Source: Desertivirga arenae
GTDB lineage: Bacteria; Bacteroidota; Bacteroidia; Sphingobacteriales; Sphingobacteriaceae
DNA length: 64,000 nucleotides
Direction of reading: 5' to 3'
NCBI RefSeq assembly: GCF_017355785.1
Contig: NZ_JAFEWE010000010.1
Coordinates: 124,001 to 188,000 of the forward strand
Every line of letters begins with the position of its first letter. Position 1 is the first letter of the stretch. This document shows positions 34,703 to 43,266 of the stretch, one piece after another. Below the pieces are notes generated by a model. It worked only from the letters and a program-made list of their open reading frames with translations, was not told where the DNA came from and searched no databases. The translations under genes were made by a program, and so were the position numbers.

Positions 34703-37700
34703 TTACAAAGTTAAATTCATTCCGAATGAATAAGTTTTTAGATTAGGATATGCATCCCACGCCGCAGATGGATCCTTGTAACTATAAGGGTTGTACAAAT
34801 TAAAAGGATTCAGTCCACTTAAGTAGAAACGTGCGTTACTAACACGCAATTTTTCTGCTACCTTTTTTGGTAAGCTATAGTTCAAATTAAAGCTGGTCAT
34901 TCTCATTCTAAACGAGCTTACTCTCCAAAATTCTGATGGAACATCGTAGATACTACTCCAGTTAGGATTTGGCATTGTACCAGAAGGATTCAGCACTGGA
35001 TCATAGATATTACCCCAAATTTCAGGAAGACTTGCAAAGACTCTGCTAATATCATTGTTAAGCTTCTTTCTTTCTGAGATTTCAGACCAGCCTCCGAAGC
35101 TACCAGCAAGAACGCAATCGAAGCTTAAATTCTTATATCCAGCCTTTAAAGTTAAGCCATAGCCATAATGGTTGCTAGCTTTTTTTGCTAATTGAATTTG
35201 ATCATTAGCGTCAATAATTCCGTCAGGTCCTGCAAACGTTCCATCAGACTGTAGAGCGCCTCTCACATCTCTGTAGTACAGCATCCCTGGTCTGAATTCC
35301 CGTGCTAACACTGTAGTATTATTTAAATTAACTGAAGTGATGTTATATTGGCTAACGTAATTGTCAATATCCTCCTGGGTCTTAAACATTCCAAGATAAT
35401 CATATCCCCACTTTCCGTTATCATCAGATTGGTTTGGTTGTGCATTCCATGGGTACATTATATCAGTAGGATTGAAATTCATCTGTTTAACTTTATTATC
35501 AGCCCAATTCAATCTTGCACTTATGCCATAATTAAAGTTTCTTCCTACTTTTTCATTCCAACCAAGTTCCAGCTCCCATCCAAACTGATCAACTTTACCA
35601 TAATTCTCTGATGCTACCGAACCTCCTACTGTAACGGGTATAAGGGCTGTCCTAGCAATAAGAACATCTGATGCTTTATTATAATATCCGTCAACAGTTG
35701 CGGATAATCTATCACGCAAAAATCTAGCATCAATACCTAAGTTATTTTTGAACTCCTTAGACCATTGGGCATTCCGATTAGGAGACTGCTCCATCTTCAT
35801 ACCAGTGGAGGTGTTGGTATTACCGCCAAAAACCCCACCTTTGCCCTCTTGGAATGTGTATCTCTGGCGCCAGAGCCAAGCTGTAAACTGATCATTTCCT
35901 AAGAGACCAGTTGAATAACGAACCTTTAGGTAATTAACCGCGGGAATTTTAAAGAAATCTTCCTCGGAAACTACCCATCCTAGTGAACCAGAATAAAATC
36001 TTCCCCAATAATTTTCAGGAGCAAATTTAGTTGAAGCATCAGATCTGAATAAAAATTCGGCAAGATATTTATTTGCATAAGCATAATTAACACGACCGAT
36101 ATAACCTAAGGAACCAGATTCATTAAATGATGTTCTAGCATCTAATGCCCCAAAAGCTGTATTAAACTGACCATTGGTTTGCTGAAGGGGATCAGCTTTC
36201 CATACATCTTCCTGTTCATTTTCGGCTTCACCTCGCTCAACAGTTACAAGTCCACTAACAGAGTGTTTACCAAACGTCTTATCATAATTTAATAAGAAGT
36301 TAAACTGAGTATTTTTCTGATTAAAATTAGAATAATAAATCCTGTTACCGTTACTTGCTGAAATTTCGCGAGCAACAGTAGCATTTTCATCATAAATGTG
36401 CTCATGCTCACCAGTTCCTTTAAATTGGTAAATAGTGTACTTAGTTCCAACTTGTGATGCTACAGAACTTGAAGAATTTCTTGCAAACATCGCCCGTGCT
36501 TTCAATCCATCCACAAAAGGAATTTTGTATTCTGCTGTTACATTAAATGTGTAGAACTTTGTATCAGTAACAGCTAAATTCCCTAGACGCTGTAACTCAT
36601 AAAAATGGAACATGGATAAATCGTTATTTGTTCCAGGAATTTTGGCAGGCATTCCGTTTATGTACATTGGAACATAAGTTGGAGTCAAAAGGAGATTTTT
36701 ATAATCATCCTCTACACCCTCACCAGATACCTTATTAAAAGTTTTGCTTAGATTATCCTCATTACCAGAAACCTGCAGTCCCACTTTTAGATTAGATGCA
36801 ACCTGTACATCAGTTCCTGCTCTAAAGTTCCACCTATTGTAGTCAGTCGTTCCAATATTACCATCTTGCTTGCTATAACCAACGCTACCAAAGTAGGTGG
36901 CTTTGTCAGCTCCCCCACTTAGACTTAAAGTATGTCTTGTTAAGTAGCTGGAAGACCAGGCATCACTCAACCAATCATTATTAATTCCTTTAAAATATTC
37001 TAACTCGTCATTAGTGAATATATTATTTTTGTATGTATTACTAGTTGGTAAGGAATTCGCCCCATTAACACCATTCATGATATTGAAATACTGACCAAAC
37101 TGATAAGCATTCATCATCTTCGTTCTATAGGCTTCATCATTTAAAGCGTACGAACCGTTGTAACTAATTCTCGGTTTACCGCTTTTTCCTCTTTTAGTCG
37201 TAACTAAAATAACACCGTTAGCTCCTCTTGAACCATAAATTGCAGCTGAAGCATCCTTCAAAACGGAAATACTTTCGATTTCAACAGGATCTAGGTTGTT
37301 GAACAAAGTGGCATCAGGAGAATTTTTACCATCTACCTGAATTACTCCATCTATAACATATAAAGGTTGCGGGCTACCAGCATCTTTACCATAAGACCCT
37401 ACAGGGTTCCTAACAGTAATTGTTGCTTTAGAACCAGGACGTGATATACCACCGGAAACTCCCACGCCTTGAAGCCGACCTGCCAAGGTTGCGCCGATGT
37501 TTGTCGACGGCAACTCCTCTACTTCATTCGCGTTAATACTTACGACAGAAGATGTTACATGAATCTTCTTTTGGGTTCCATAACCAACCACAACTACCTC
37601 ATTTAACTCTGAAGTACTTTCAGCCAGTGAAACGTTGATAGTTGTTTGTCCGTTTACTGCAACCTCTCTTGTTTTAAAACCTATAAAACTAAATACAAGA

Positions 37701-37993
37701 GTTTCATTGCCTGTAGGTAGGTTGATTCTAAAAGTACCATTAACATCTGTTGATGTGCCAGTAGTAGTACCTTTAATCTTCACGCTTACTCCCGGTAACG
37801 GCTGACCTTTATCATCCTTTACCGTTCCAGTTACGTTGACCCTTGCGGATTCTTTTACTGTTGAAATTCTTTCAACTGGTTGTGCTGGACCTGCATATGC
37901 CGTTGCAGAGAGAAGCATCGCCGCTAATAACGGAGTACAGGCCAATCTTGACCTCCTACCCAAGTAGTGCTGCGTTTGAAGCAAAATGTTCAT
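34703..37993 (-). CDS. SusC/RagA-family TonB-dependent transporter 2
   Basis: Outer-membrane importer of 1096 residues. It has a signal peptide (LACTPLLAAMLLSATAYAG) nearly identical to that of SusC1, then a carboxypeptidase-regulatory-like domain (VTGTVKDDKGQPLPGVSVKI), a plug (EVVVVGYGTQKKIHVTSSVV) and a barrel ending FGMNLTL. No STN domain. It carries the regulon box and a leader of about 260 bp. With SusD2 it probably takes up RG-II or large fragments of it. The two box-controlled SusC/D pairs may import different products; sequence reading cannot tell which. Confidence 0.94.
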   Translation of the reverse strand: MNILLQTQHYLGRRSRLACTPLLAAMLLSATAYAGPAQPVERISTVKESARVNVTGTVKDDKGQPLPGVSVKIKGTTTGTSTDVNGTFRINLPTGNETLVFSFIGFKTREVAVNGQTTINVSLAESTSELNEVVVVGYGTQKKIHVTSSVVSINANEVEELPSTNIGATLAGRLQGVGVSGGISRPGSKATITVRNPVGSYGKDAGSPQPLYVIDGVIQVDGKNSPDATLFNNLDPVEIESISVLKDASAAIYGSRGANGVILVTTKRGKSGKPRISYNGSYALNDEAYRTKMMNAYQFGQYFNIMNGVNGANSLPTSNTYKNNIFTNDELEYFKGINNDWLSDAWSSSYLTRHTLSLSGGADKATYFGSVGYSKQDGNIGTTDYNRWNFRAGTDVQVASNLKVGLQVSGNEDNLSKTFNKVSGEGVEDDYKNLLLTPTYVPMYINGMPAKIPGTNNDLSMFHFYELQRLGNLAVTDTKFYTFNVTAEYKIPFVDGLKARAMFARNSSSSVASQVGTKYTIYQFKGTGEHEHIYDENATVAREISASNGNRIYYSNFNQKNTQFNFLLNYDKTFGKHSVSGLVTVERGEAENEQEDVWKADPLQQTNGQFNTAFGALDARTSFNESGSLGYIGRVNYAYANKYLAEFLFRSDASTKFAPENYWGRFYSGSLGWVVSEEDFFKIPAVNYLKVRYSTGLLGNDQFTAWLWRQRYTFQEGKGGVFGGNTNTSTGMKMEQSPNRNAQWSKEFKNNLGIDARFLRDRLSATVDGYYNKASDVLIARTALIPVTVGGSVASENYGKVDQFGWELELGWNEKVGRNFNYGISARLNWADNKVKQMNFNPTDIMYPWNAQPNQSDDNGKWGYDYLGMFKTQEDIDNYVSQYNITSVNLNNTTVLAREFRPGMLYYRDVRGALQSDGTFAGPDGIIDANDQIQLAKKASNHYGYGLTLKAGYKNLSFDCVLAGSFGGWSEISERKKLNNDISRVFASLPEIWGNIYDPVLNPSGTMPNPNWSSIYDVPSEFWRVSSFRMRMTSFNLNYSLPKKVAEKLRVSNARFYLSGLNPFNLYNPYSYKDPSAAWDAYPNLKTYSFGMNLTL

Positions 37994-38256
37994 AAATTAT
38001 TGTTAGTTTATTACTTTTAAAAAAATAGCTATCCCATCACCATCGTTTCGGGCGATCATAACGGGTATTAAAAAATCTAAAACCAAGAAAATTTGCTAAT
38101 TCAGGCGGAGGAGAGTACAAATAAATTCATAATTATTAGAGCGTGTTGTTTATTAATCGGCTAGTAAAAATTCTTACTAGTGTTTATCGTTCCCGCAGTT
38201 CGCTGTACTTCTAAACTCAAGAAGATCCTTCTCACTTTGGCTTTCTACTACATTAT
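37994..38256 (-). other. Long 5' leader of susC2
   Basis: About 260 bp between the -7 element and the susC2 ATG with no supportable gene. It ends in AAACTAACAATAATTT before the ATG, sharing 13 bases with the susC1 leader end. The rest of the two leaders does not align by eye. Confidence 0.5.
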
Positions 38257-38321
38257 CAAAAATAGCGGCTTGTAACAGCTATTTTATATAGTATTTTCTC
38301 CTACTCTTATAGGATCTTAAC
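38257..38321 (-). promoter_or_regulatory. Regulon box and -7 element for susC2-susD2
   Basis: Half-site GTTAAGATCCTATA, 7-bp linker, half-site GAGAAAATACTATA in gene orientation (38321-38287). The -7 element TATTTTTG follows after exactly 22 bp at 38264-38257. The box lies only 6 bp beyond the stop codon of the DUF3826 gene. Confidence 0.87.
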
Positions 38322-38327
38322 ATCAAC

Positions 38328-39023
38328 CTAGTTGACGTTAGTTTGCTGAGCTTTTTGTGCCTTAATTCTTTCCTGCCATGCCTTTCCCTCCTTATTCATA
38401 TCAATTCCTGCTGCAGAAAGGTAATTATTGATCCTTCCCTTATATTTTCCAAACCAGGCGTGTTTCTTTTCAGAAGATTCTGCATCCATTGCATGCTCTC
38501 TTGCTTCGGTAAGCCATGCTAATATCTGCTTCTTTTGCTCTTCTGTTAAATTAGGTAACATCTCCTGATAAGCCCTGTACGTATTCGGTAATACATTGTA
38601 GGTCAAGCCGTTTTTAACTCCTTCTACTTCTTGAGCAGAAAGTTGCTTGGATAACTTTTTAATAAACGATTTGTGAACCTTTGCCAACTTCTTATCAGCC
38701 TTTAACTCCACTGCTTTCACTTCTGAAGCTGACTTTTCTTTATTGTCTTTATTAGCTTCCTTTACTTCTTTAATCTTAGCATTTCGGGCATCATGTATAG
38801 TACTGAGATTAACGTATTGATCTGCTATTATTTCACGAACTTTAAAATATTTTGTAGAATCTGCTAAACTCAAGCCTTTTACAATCTTATCTGCACGTCC
38901 TGTTACAACCTGTCTATATTCTGCCACAGAAGGTTTAGACTGTGCAAAAACAAAACTGGAAGTTGAAGCGGTGAGTGCTAGTGCTACTAATAATGGTTTA
39001 ATTGTTGATTTCATCTTAATCAC
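38328..39023 (-). CDS. DUF3826 protein, second copy
   Basis: Exported 231-residue helical protein; signal peptide with cleavage near SFVFAQ. Long charged helices (IKEVKEANKDNKEKSASEVK) could form a coiled coil. It resembles the DUF3826 protein at 6875-7585 in length, signal peptide and the C-terminal helical region (ILAWLTEAREHAMDAE versus ILKNLKQAREQAVDFK). No function is established. The gene follows the isomerase gene by 110 bp with a hairpin between them, so it may rely on read-through or on an unseen promoter; I found no regulon box directly upstream. A methionine at residue 4 is an alternative start. Confidence 0.7.
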   Translation of the reverse strand: MIKMKSTIKPLLVALALTASTSSFVFAQSKPSVAEYRQVVTGRADKIVKGLSLADSTKYFKVREIIADQYVNLSTIHDARNAKIKEVKEANKDNKEKSASEVKAVELKADKKLAKVHKSFIKKLSKQLSAQEVEGVKNGLTYNVLPNTYRAYQEMLPNLTEEQKKQILAWLTEAREHAMDAESSEKKHAWFGKYKGRINNYLSAAGIDMNKEGKAWQERIKAQKAQQTNVN

Positions 39024-39058
39024 GAATCCGGAATATTAAATAATTGATATAATGGTAT

Positions 39059-39123
39059 TACAAAAATTAAAATGAGATCATTGAGTAATTGGTTAGTCCT
39101 TTTACTGCAATAGATCTCATTTT
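39059..39123 (-). terminator. Candidate terminator after the isomerase gene
   Basis: An 11-bp perfect inverted repeat, AAAATGAGATC (39123-39113) and GATCTCATTTT (39079-39069), with a 33-nt loop, followed on the minus strand by AATTTTTG. The loop is long, so termination may be partial and allow read-through into the DUF3826 gene. Confidence 0.55.
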
Positions 39124-39133
39124 GTTATGTTTT

Positions 39134-40738
39134 TTATACTAATTCTACGTCACCACAGAAATGGACTTCAATTCCTAATTCTGCAAGAGCAGCCGCTTTT
39201 ACGCGACAAGCCTGGTGCGCTGATGCTTCGTCATTTGCATACACTACTTGTATATGATTAGCCTGATGCCTCGCCATCATCTGGTCGCGACTAACACCTT
39301 TTAATACAGCATGCATGATAGGCCATTGAGGAGTTGTTTCATTCCAGCGCCTTTGTGTTTCCTGCTCTGGCAGTTGTACTGCCTCCCCTACCCCTAAATC
39401 GCATTGTAGTTTACTGTCCTTAACGTAAACTCTGCTCCAAACAATATGACCAGGTCTACTTATTCCTTTTAAAGTACCACCGCCTAAGCGGAAGTACATC
39501 GGCGGCTGACGATCACTGCTGGCGCCCTGGTACCCATCAATGAAATGAGCTGCCGGGGCTGCACCTGATATAAGGAACACCCATACAAAATCGCCGTTAT
39601 AGTTTTCACCCCAGCGGATATCATGAAGCGTGTTTTCGCCCGGTAGGCCTAGCTTCTTCCATAAATGATAGGTCACGAAGGCATCGATACCCGCGCATTC
39701 ATCTACTTCATTAAAATGAGGTAATGCATCATTTGCATATAATTCATTACCATTCTCTGAATAAACCGGAGGTCTATCCTGGTTATTTAATAACCCTTCC
39801 ACAAGGTCGCTGGCTACGGTAAGATCTTTTAAACCTTGCTGATATTGGATACCTATAGTGGAACAGCCAAACTCGTCTGCTATCCGGGTAGCTGCAATGT
39901 ACATCTTACACTGCTCAAGGGTTTGTGCTTCTGTCAGCTCTGTAGCTTCATCAGTACCCCAGCTAAACTTCATTCCTTTTTGTAGTAACCAATCAAGAAC
40001 AGCTTTAGCCTCTTCGTCCTTTACGTTCCGCATTGCTGCATATAGGCCAGACTGACTTAATCTTTCTTTAAAAATTCCAGTTTTATGAAGAAGCTCATCA
40101 GGAACTATAGCGTTATACATACCCATACAGCCTTCATCAAAAACCCCCATAATGGCCTTATTCTGTTTGATTTCACGACCAAAATCACGACCTAACTTTT
40201 CATCATTAAAAGGAATTTTAACCAGGTCGAAACTTTTCACATGACTTTTATCATGCTTTATTTTCCCTGTAGTCAGCCATTCTTCCAGTGCAGTTTTAAA
40301 GAAATCATCATTGAAGTTTTCACTCCACAAAGTACTGTACTCTACTTCAGCTTTTGTAAGGCAGCCATTCAGATTCAACATTCCAACTAGTCCTGGCCAT
40401 TGACCGCTCCAATTGGCGACAGTCAGGATTGGACCTTTGTGAGTAGTTAAGCCAGCAAGAACATGGTGAGAATATTGCCACACACTTTCAGCAACAATCA
40501 GAGGCTGTGAAGGATCAATTGAACGGAAAACATCTATTCCCATTTTTTGGGAATCAATAAAACCATGCTTTTTAACCTCATCGTAAGGATGCGCACGCTT
40601 TACTTTCCAGCCTTGCTTTTCGACTGCAGCGGTTAGTAATGCCTCCATTTCTGCCTGGGCAGCCCAACAGCTTTGATTAGCTGAAAGTCTTAAATCACCA
40701 CTGGCAACAAGTAGAACTTCTTTCGTTTCTGTGTTCAT
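39134..40738 (-). CDS. L-fucose/D-arabinose isomerase-family protein
   Basis: Cytoplasmic protein of 534 residues from the L-fucose/L-arabinose isomerase family. Family-like regions include LIVAESVWQYSHHVLAGL near residue 80, MGVFDEGCMGMYNAIV near 195, EVDECAGIDAFVTYHLWKKLG near 345 and HFIDGYQGASSDRQP near 400. Enzymes of this group interconvert aldoses and ketoses using Mn2+, and L-fucose isomerases also accept D-arabinose. The gene lies divergent to the araC-type regulator and has the regulon box. RG-II contains L-fucose, L-galactose and L-arabinose, and Kdo cleavage would release D-arabinose, so several sugars are possible. Given the aldolase-symporter pair two genes away I favour D-arabinose, as inference. 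Confidence 0.75.
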   Translation of the reverse strand: MNTETKEVLLVASGDLRLSANQSCWAAQAEMEALLTAAVEKQGWKVKRAHPYDEVKKHGFIDSQKMGIDVFRSIDPSQPLIVAESVWQYSHHVLAGLTTHKGPILTVANWSGQWPGLVGMLNLNGCLTKAEVEYSTLWSENFNDDFFKTALEEWLTTGKIKHDKSHVKSFDLVKIPFNDEKLGRDFGREIKQNKAIMGVFDEGCMGMYNAIVPDELLHKTGIFKERLSQSGLYAAMRNVKDEEAKAVLDWLLQKGMKFSWGTDEATELTEAQTLEQCKMYIAATRIADEFGCSTIGIQYQQGLKDLTVASDLVEGLLNNQDRPPVYSENGNELYANDALPHFNEVDECAGIDAFVTYHLWKKLGLPGENTLHDIRWGENYNGDFVWVFLISGAAPAAHFIDGYQGASSDRQPPMYFRLGGGTLKGISRPGHIVWSRVYVKDSKLQCDLGVGEAVQLPEQETQRRWNETTPQWPIMHAVLKGVSRDQMMARHQANHIQVVYANDEASAHQACRVKAAALAELGIEVHFCGDVELV

Positions 40739-40846
40739 AATTTCTTTAAAACTACGCTCCTTTGTAACACTTTGGTTGCATTAGATCGTACAATAAAACG
40801 GTTGAGTGTAAGTTTATAATTTTGCGTTGTTATCCTATTAACTCAA

Positions 40847-40911
40847 CAAAGTTGCAGAAACAGCCGACCGGAAATCTGTTGTTTTTTATCAATTTAGTGT
40901 AGGATTTTAGC
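40847..40911 (-). promoter_or_regulatory. Regulon box and -7-like element for the isomerase gene
   Basis: Half-site GCTAAAATCCTACA, 7-bp linker, weaker half-site GATAAAAAACAACA in gene orientation (40911-40877). CAACTTTG, one mismatch from TAnnTTTG, lies exactly 22 bp on at 40854-40847. The box sits between the divergent isomerase and regulator genes. Confidence 0.78.
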
Positions 40912-40930
40912 ATGAGTAAGATTCTTTTTT

Positions 40931-40938
40931 TACATTTG
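40931..40938 (+). promoter_or_regulatory. Candidate -7 element of the araC-type gene
   Basis: TACATTTG matches TAnnTTTG on the plus strand, 81 bp before the regulator start. Its expected -33 region would fall at about 40905-40912 and overlap the upstream half-site of the isomerase box. A regulator bound there could therefore affect its own transcription. Confidence 0.45.
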
Positions 40939-41018
40939 AATCTGTAGCCAATAAAAGTATACTGTTTTTGATTTTGTATTATCTTTTCACAGATAGTCTA
41001 TGTTAGATTATATCAACT

Positions 41019-41909
41019 ATGAAGCCTCTATTTCATAAAGTTCCAGTAAAACTTGAGAGTTCTTTTAGCATTCGGCATGATACCAAACCAAACTTTGGTA
41101 CTATCTGGCACTATCATCCCGAATTGGAGTTACATTATATCATACGTGGTGAAGGTGTGCGTTTCATCGGAGATAATATCAGCAACTTTTCGCCCGGGGA
41201 GATTGTCCTTTTAGGAGAGAATCTGCCACATACCTGGAGATGTAAGGAAGAATATTTTCAAAATAACCCTGAAATGGAGGTAGAAGCAATGGTCCTTCAC
41301 TTCCTTCCAGACTGTCTCGGTAAATTCCTATGGACTTTGCCTGAAGCTTATATGATCCCAAAACTTTATGAAAAGGCTAAAAGCGGATTAATCATTCAGG
41401 GCCCAGCAAAAGAAAAGATCATTCAATTAATGTACTCTGCTCTTGATGCCACCAATATGGACCGGATTATTATTCTCCTATCTATCTTGAAGACGTTAGC
41501 AGAGAGTGATGATCACAAAACCATTGTAAACGGTCAGAGTGCATTTTATCAATCGAACGAATCTGATACCCTTAGATTAAATAAAGTTTGTAATTACACA
41601 CTCGCTCATTATAAAAAGGATATTACATTGGAAGAAATTGCTGCAATAAGCAATTTGAGCGTTACCTCCTTCTGCCGGTATTTTAAGCTAATGACGAAAA
41701 AGACTTATTACGATTTCTTAATTGAGATCAGGATTAGTCATGCATGTAGGTCTTTGATCGAAGACAAGCTTCCAACAGAAGTAATATGCTTCGATTGTGG
41801 TTTCAATAATGTATCAAACTTCTACCGGCACTTTAAGAAAGTTACAGGTATTACTCCTTTGGAGTACAAAAGAAAGTATTTGAATAAAGTCAAGCATCAT
41901 GCTGCTTAA
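41019..41909 (+). CDS. AraC-family transcriptional regulator, candidate regulator of the locus
   Basis: The only sizeable plus-strand gene in the window, 296 residues. The N-terminal cupin-type sensor is visible as WHYHPELELHYIIRGEG and PGEIVLLGENLPHTWR (residues about 27-75). The C-terminal AraC DNA-binding domain spans about 190-290, with both helix-turn-helices: ITLEEIAAISNLSVTSFCRY and the recognition region CFDCGFNNVSNFYRHFKKV. Such regulators bind direct repeats with 21-bp spacing, as AraC does at araI1-I2, and this is the spacing of the boxes at seven promoters here. It lies in the middle of the regulon next to one of the boxes. The effector may be a released monosaccharide. A hybrid two-component regulator elsewhere remains possible. 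Confidence 0.9.
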   Translation: MKPLFHKVPVKLESSFSIRHDTKPNFGTIWHYHPELELHYIIRGEGVRFIGDNISNFSPGEIVLLGENLPHTWRCKEEYFQNNPEMEVEAMVLHFLPDCLGKFLWTLPEAYMIPKLYEKAKSGLIIQGPAKEKIIQLMYSALDATNMDRIIILLSILKTLAESDDHKTIVNGQSAFYQSNESDTLRLNKVCNYTLAHYKKDITLEEIAAISNLSVTSFCRYFKLMTKKTYYDFLIEIRISHACRSLIEDKLPTEVICFDCGFNNVSNFYRHFKKVTGITPLEYKRKYLNKVKHHAA

Positions 41910-41957
41910 CCAGGCTGCATGAAATTTTTCCGAGAATCCAAATCGATAAGGAAGTTA

Positions 41958-42125
41958 ACGATATACCAAAGGGATACCAACGGTATACTCGCCATGTCTC
42001 CCCCATCTCTCTGGGTTGTATCGGGGATCTCTCTGCTTGTTAATTTCAGCAAGGAGATAGCTAGCAGATAGCAAGGTGATAGTAATAAGATATACCCGGG
42101 GTATCGTCATCGCTAATCCCCGGTT
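41958..42125. repeat. Repeat-rich intergenic segment
   Basis: Between the regulator gene and the terminator at 42189. It holds short direct repeats (ATCTCTCTG twice; GATAG three times) and inverted motifs (GATACCAACGGTATAC; ATACCCGGGGTAT). No supportable gene. It resembles a dispersed intergenic repeat, but copy number cannot be judged from one window. Confidence 0.4.
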
Positions 42126-42186
42126 TGATGTTCCCTTAACTTCTTCAATGGAAATTTTTTATAAGAACCATCATAACCAAAAGAGC

Positions 42187-42230
42187 ACAAAAAGCCCCCG
42201 GAAGTTAAACACTTACCGGGGGCTTTTTAA
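42187..42230. terminator. Strong bidirectional terminator
   Basis: A perfect 13-bp stem, AAAAAGCCCCCGG (42189-42201) with CCGGGGGCTTTTT (42216-42228) and a 14-nt loop. T-runs exist on both strands, so it can end the aldolase transcript from the right and the regulator transcript from the left. Confidence 0.93.
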
Positions 42231-42256
42231 TTTTATCGCGTCGGATGGCCCGGCTA

Positions 42257-43189
42257 TTAGATAGCTACTCTTAAATCCAAATCGTTCTGCAGGCGATTGT
42301 AATTCGTGTAAAGCACTTCAATCTCATTAGTGATCGCTGGTGTGAAAGTACCTACTTTTCTCCGCGTAAAAGTTGAAATATTTAGTCCCCTTTTTTGTAA
42401 AAAATACTTCGAAACAATTGGGTAAACGTTGTGCATCACATCCATGTTTTCGATAAGGAACTCCTGCACCCGTTGCACTTCATTTGCCAAGCCGGGTTCG
42501 TTATAATTATCGCATAACCAGACAATCAATTCCGGGAAATAATTGCCCTGTATGCAGGAAAGACCAGCAGAACCAGCTTTAAGGGAATCAACTGCATGAA
42601 CCATATAAGCATCGTAAAGGCCAAACTTATGCCCTTCGGTCAAAGCTAGTTTCTCTTTAATTTGATTGATATCAAGACTTGTATCTTTATGATAAATCAC
42701 CCGGCCCGTAGATACAAAGCTCTGTAATTGAGTTGGAGATAGTAATCTTTTATAAGGCACCGGACACTCATAGAAACCAACAGGAACGTCATCCGTTGCA
42801 TTCAACAAATCAAACACCCTTTCATTAAACACCTCATCAGGTTCATTTTCGGCAGCTAATAAGCTGGTAATTAAAATTACAGCTTCGGTGCCCTGATCAT
42901 TTACTTTCTTAACAAAGTCTGCCTGCTCAGCAATAGGCCCACCAAAGGTTCCTGTAGCAACCACAGGCACTGCACCATCTACAACATTTATTACGTGCTT
43001 AATTGCATCAATTCGTTCTTTATCAGTCAACTCAAACATCTCGCTCGAGAGACAATTCGCAAATAGCCCTTTTGACCCTGCCTCAAGATACACTTCAGTG
43101 AGCTTGGTAAGTGCATCAAAATCAATACTTCCATCATTATTAAAGGGCGTGAGCATCACCGGGATGAACCCTTTTTGTGAGTTTTCCAT
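42257..43189 (-). CDS. DapA/NanA-family class I aldolase 2, candidate Kdo aldolase
   Basis: Cytoplasmic aldolase of 310 residues from the same superfamily as the protein at 3534-4472 but of another branch. The usual GTTGE motif is replaced by ANCLSSEMF (residues 44-52). The catalytic tyrosine (Y140, FYECPVP) and the Schiff-base lysine (K168, YHKDTS) are kept, so aldolase chemistry is expected. The gene follows the symporter gene by 77 bp and shares its box-controlled promoter. Transporter-plus-NanA-type pairs usually handle 2-keto-3-deoxy acids. RG-II holds two of these, Kdo and DHA. With an isomerase able in principle to use D-arabinose nearby, Kdo (giving pyruvate and D-arabinose) is my preferred substrate, as inference only. 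Confidence 0.83.
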   Translation of the reverse strand: MENSQKGFIPVMLTPFNNDGSIDFDALTKLTEVYLEAGSKGLFANCLSSEMFELTDKERIDAIKHVINVVDGAVPVVATGTFGGPIAEQADFVKKVNDQGTEAVILITSLLAAENEPDEVFNERVFDLLNATDDVPVGFYECPVPYKRLLSPTQLQSFVSTGRVIYHKDTSLDINQIKEKLALTEGHKFGLYDAYMVHAVDSLKAGSAGLSCIQGNYFPELIVWLCDNYNEPGLANEVQRVQEFLIENMDVMHNVYPIVSKYFLQKRGLNISTFTRRKVGTFTPAITNEIEVLYTNYNRLQNDLDLRVAI

Positions 43190-43266
43190 TCTTATTTTTA
43201 TAATAATATTTTACAATAGAGAGATTTAGCGGTTATCTTTCTTTTTTAGAGTGTATTCTTATTCTT

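Noticed and set aside
38257-38286. Hairpin AAAAATAGC...GCTATTTT as terminator of the DUF3826 gene
   Set aside because: The sequence overlaps the -7 element and spacer of the susC2 promoter, which are explained by the fixed box spacing; the stem is short and A/T-only.
42076-42264. A 62-residue plus-strand reading frame
   Set aside because: It runs through the strong terminator and into the aldolase stop region and resembles no known protein.
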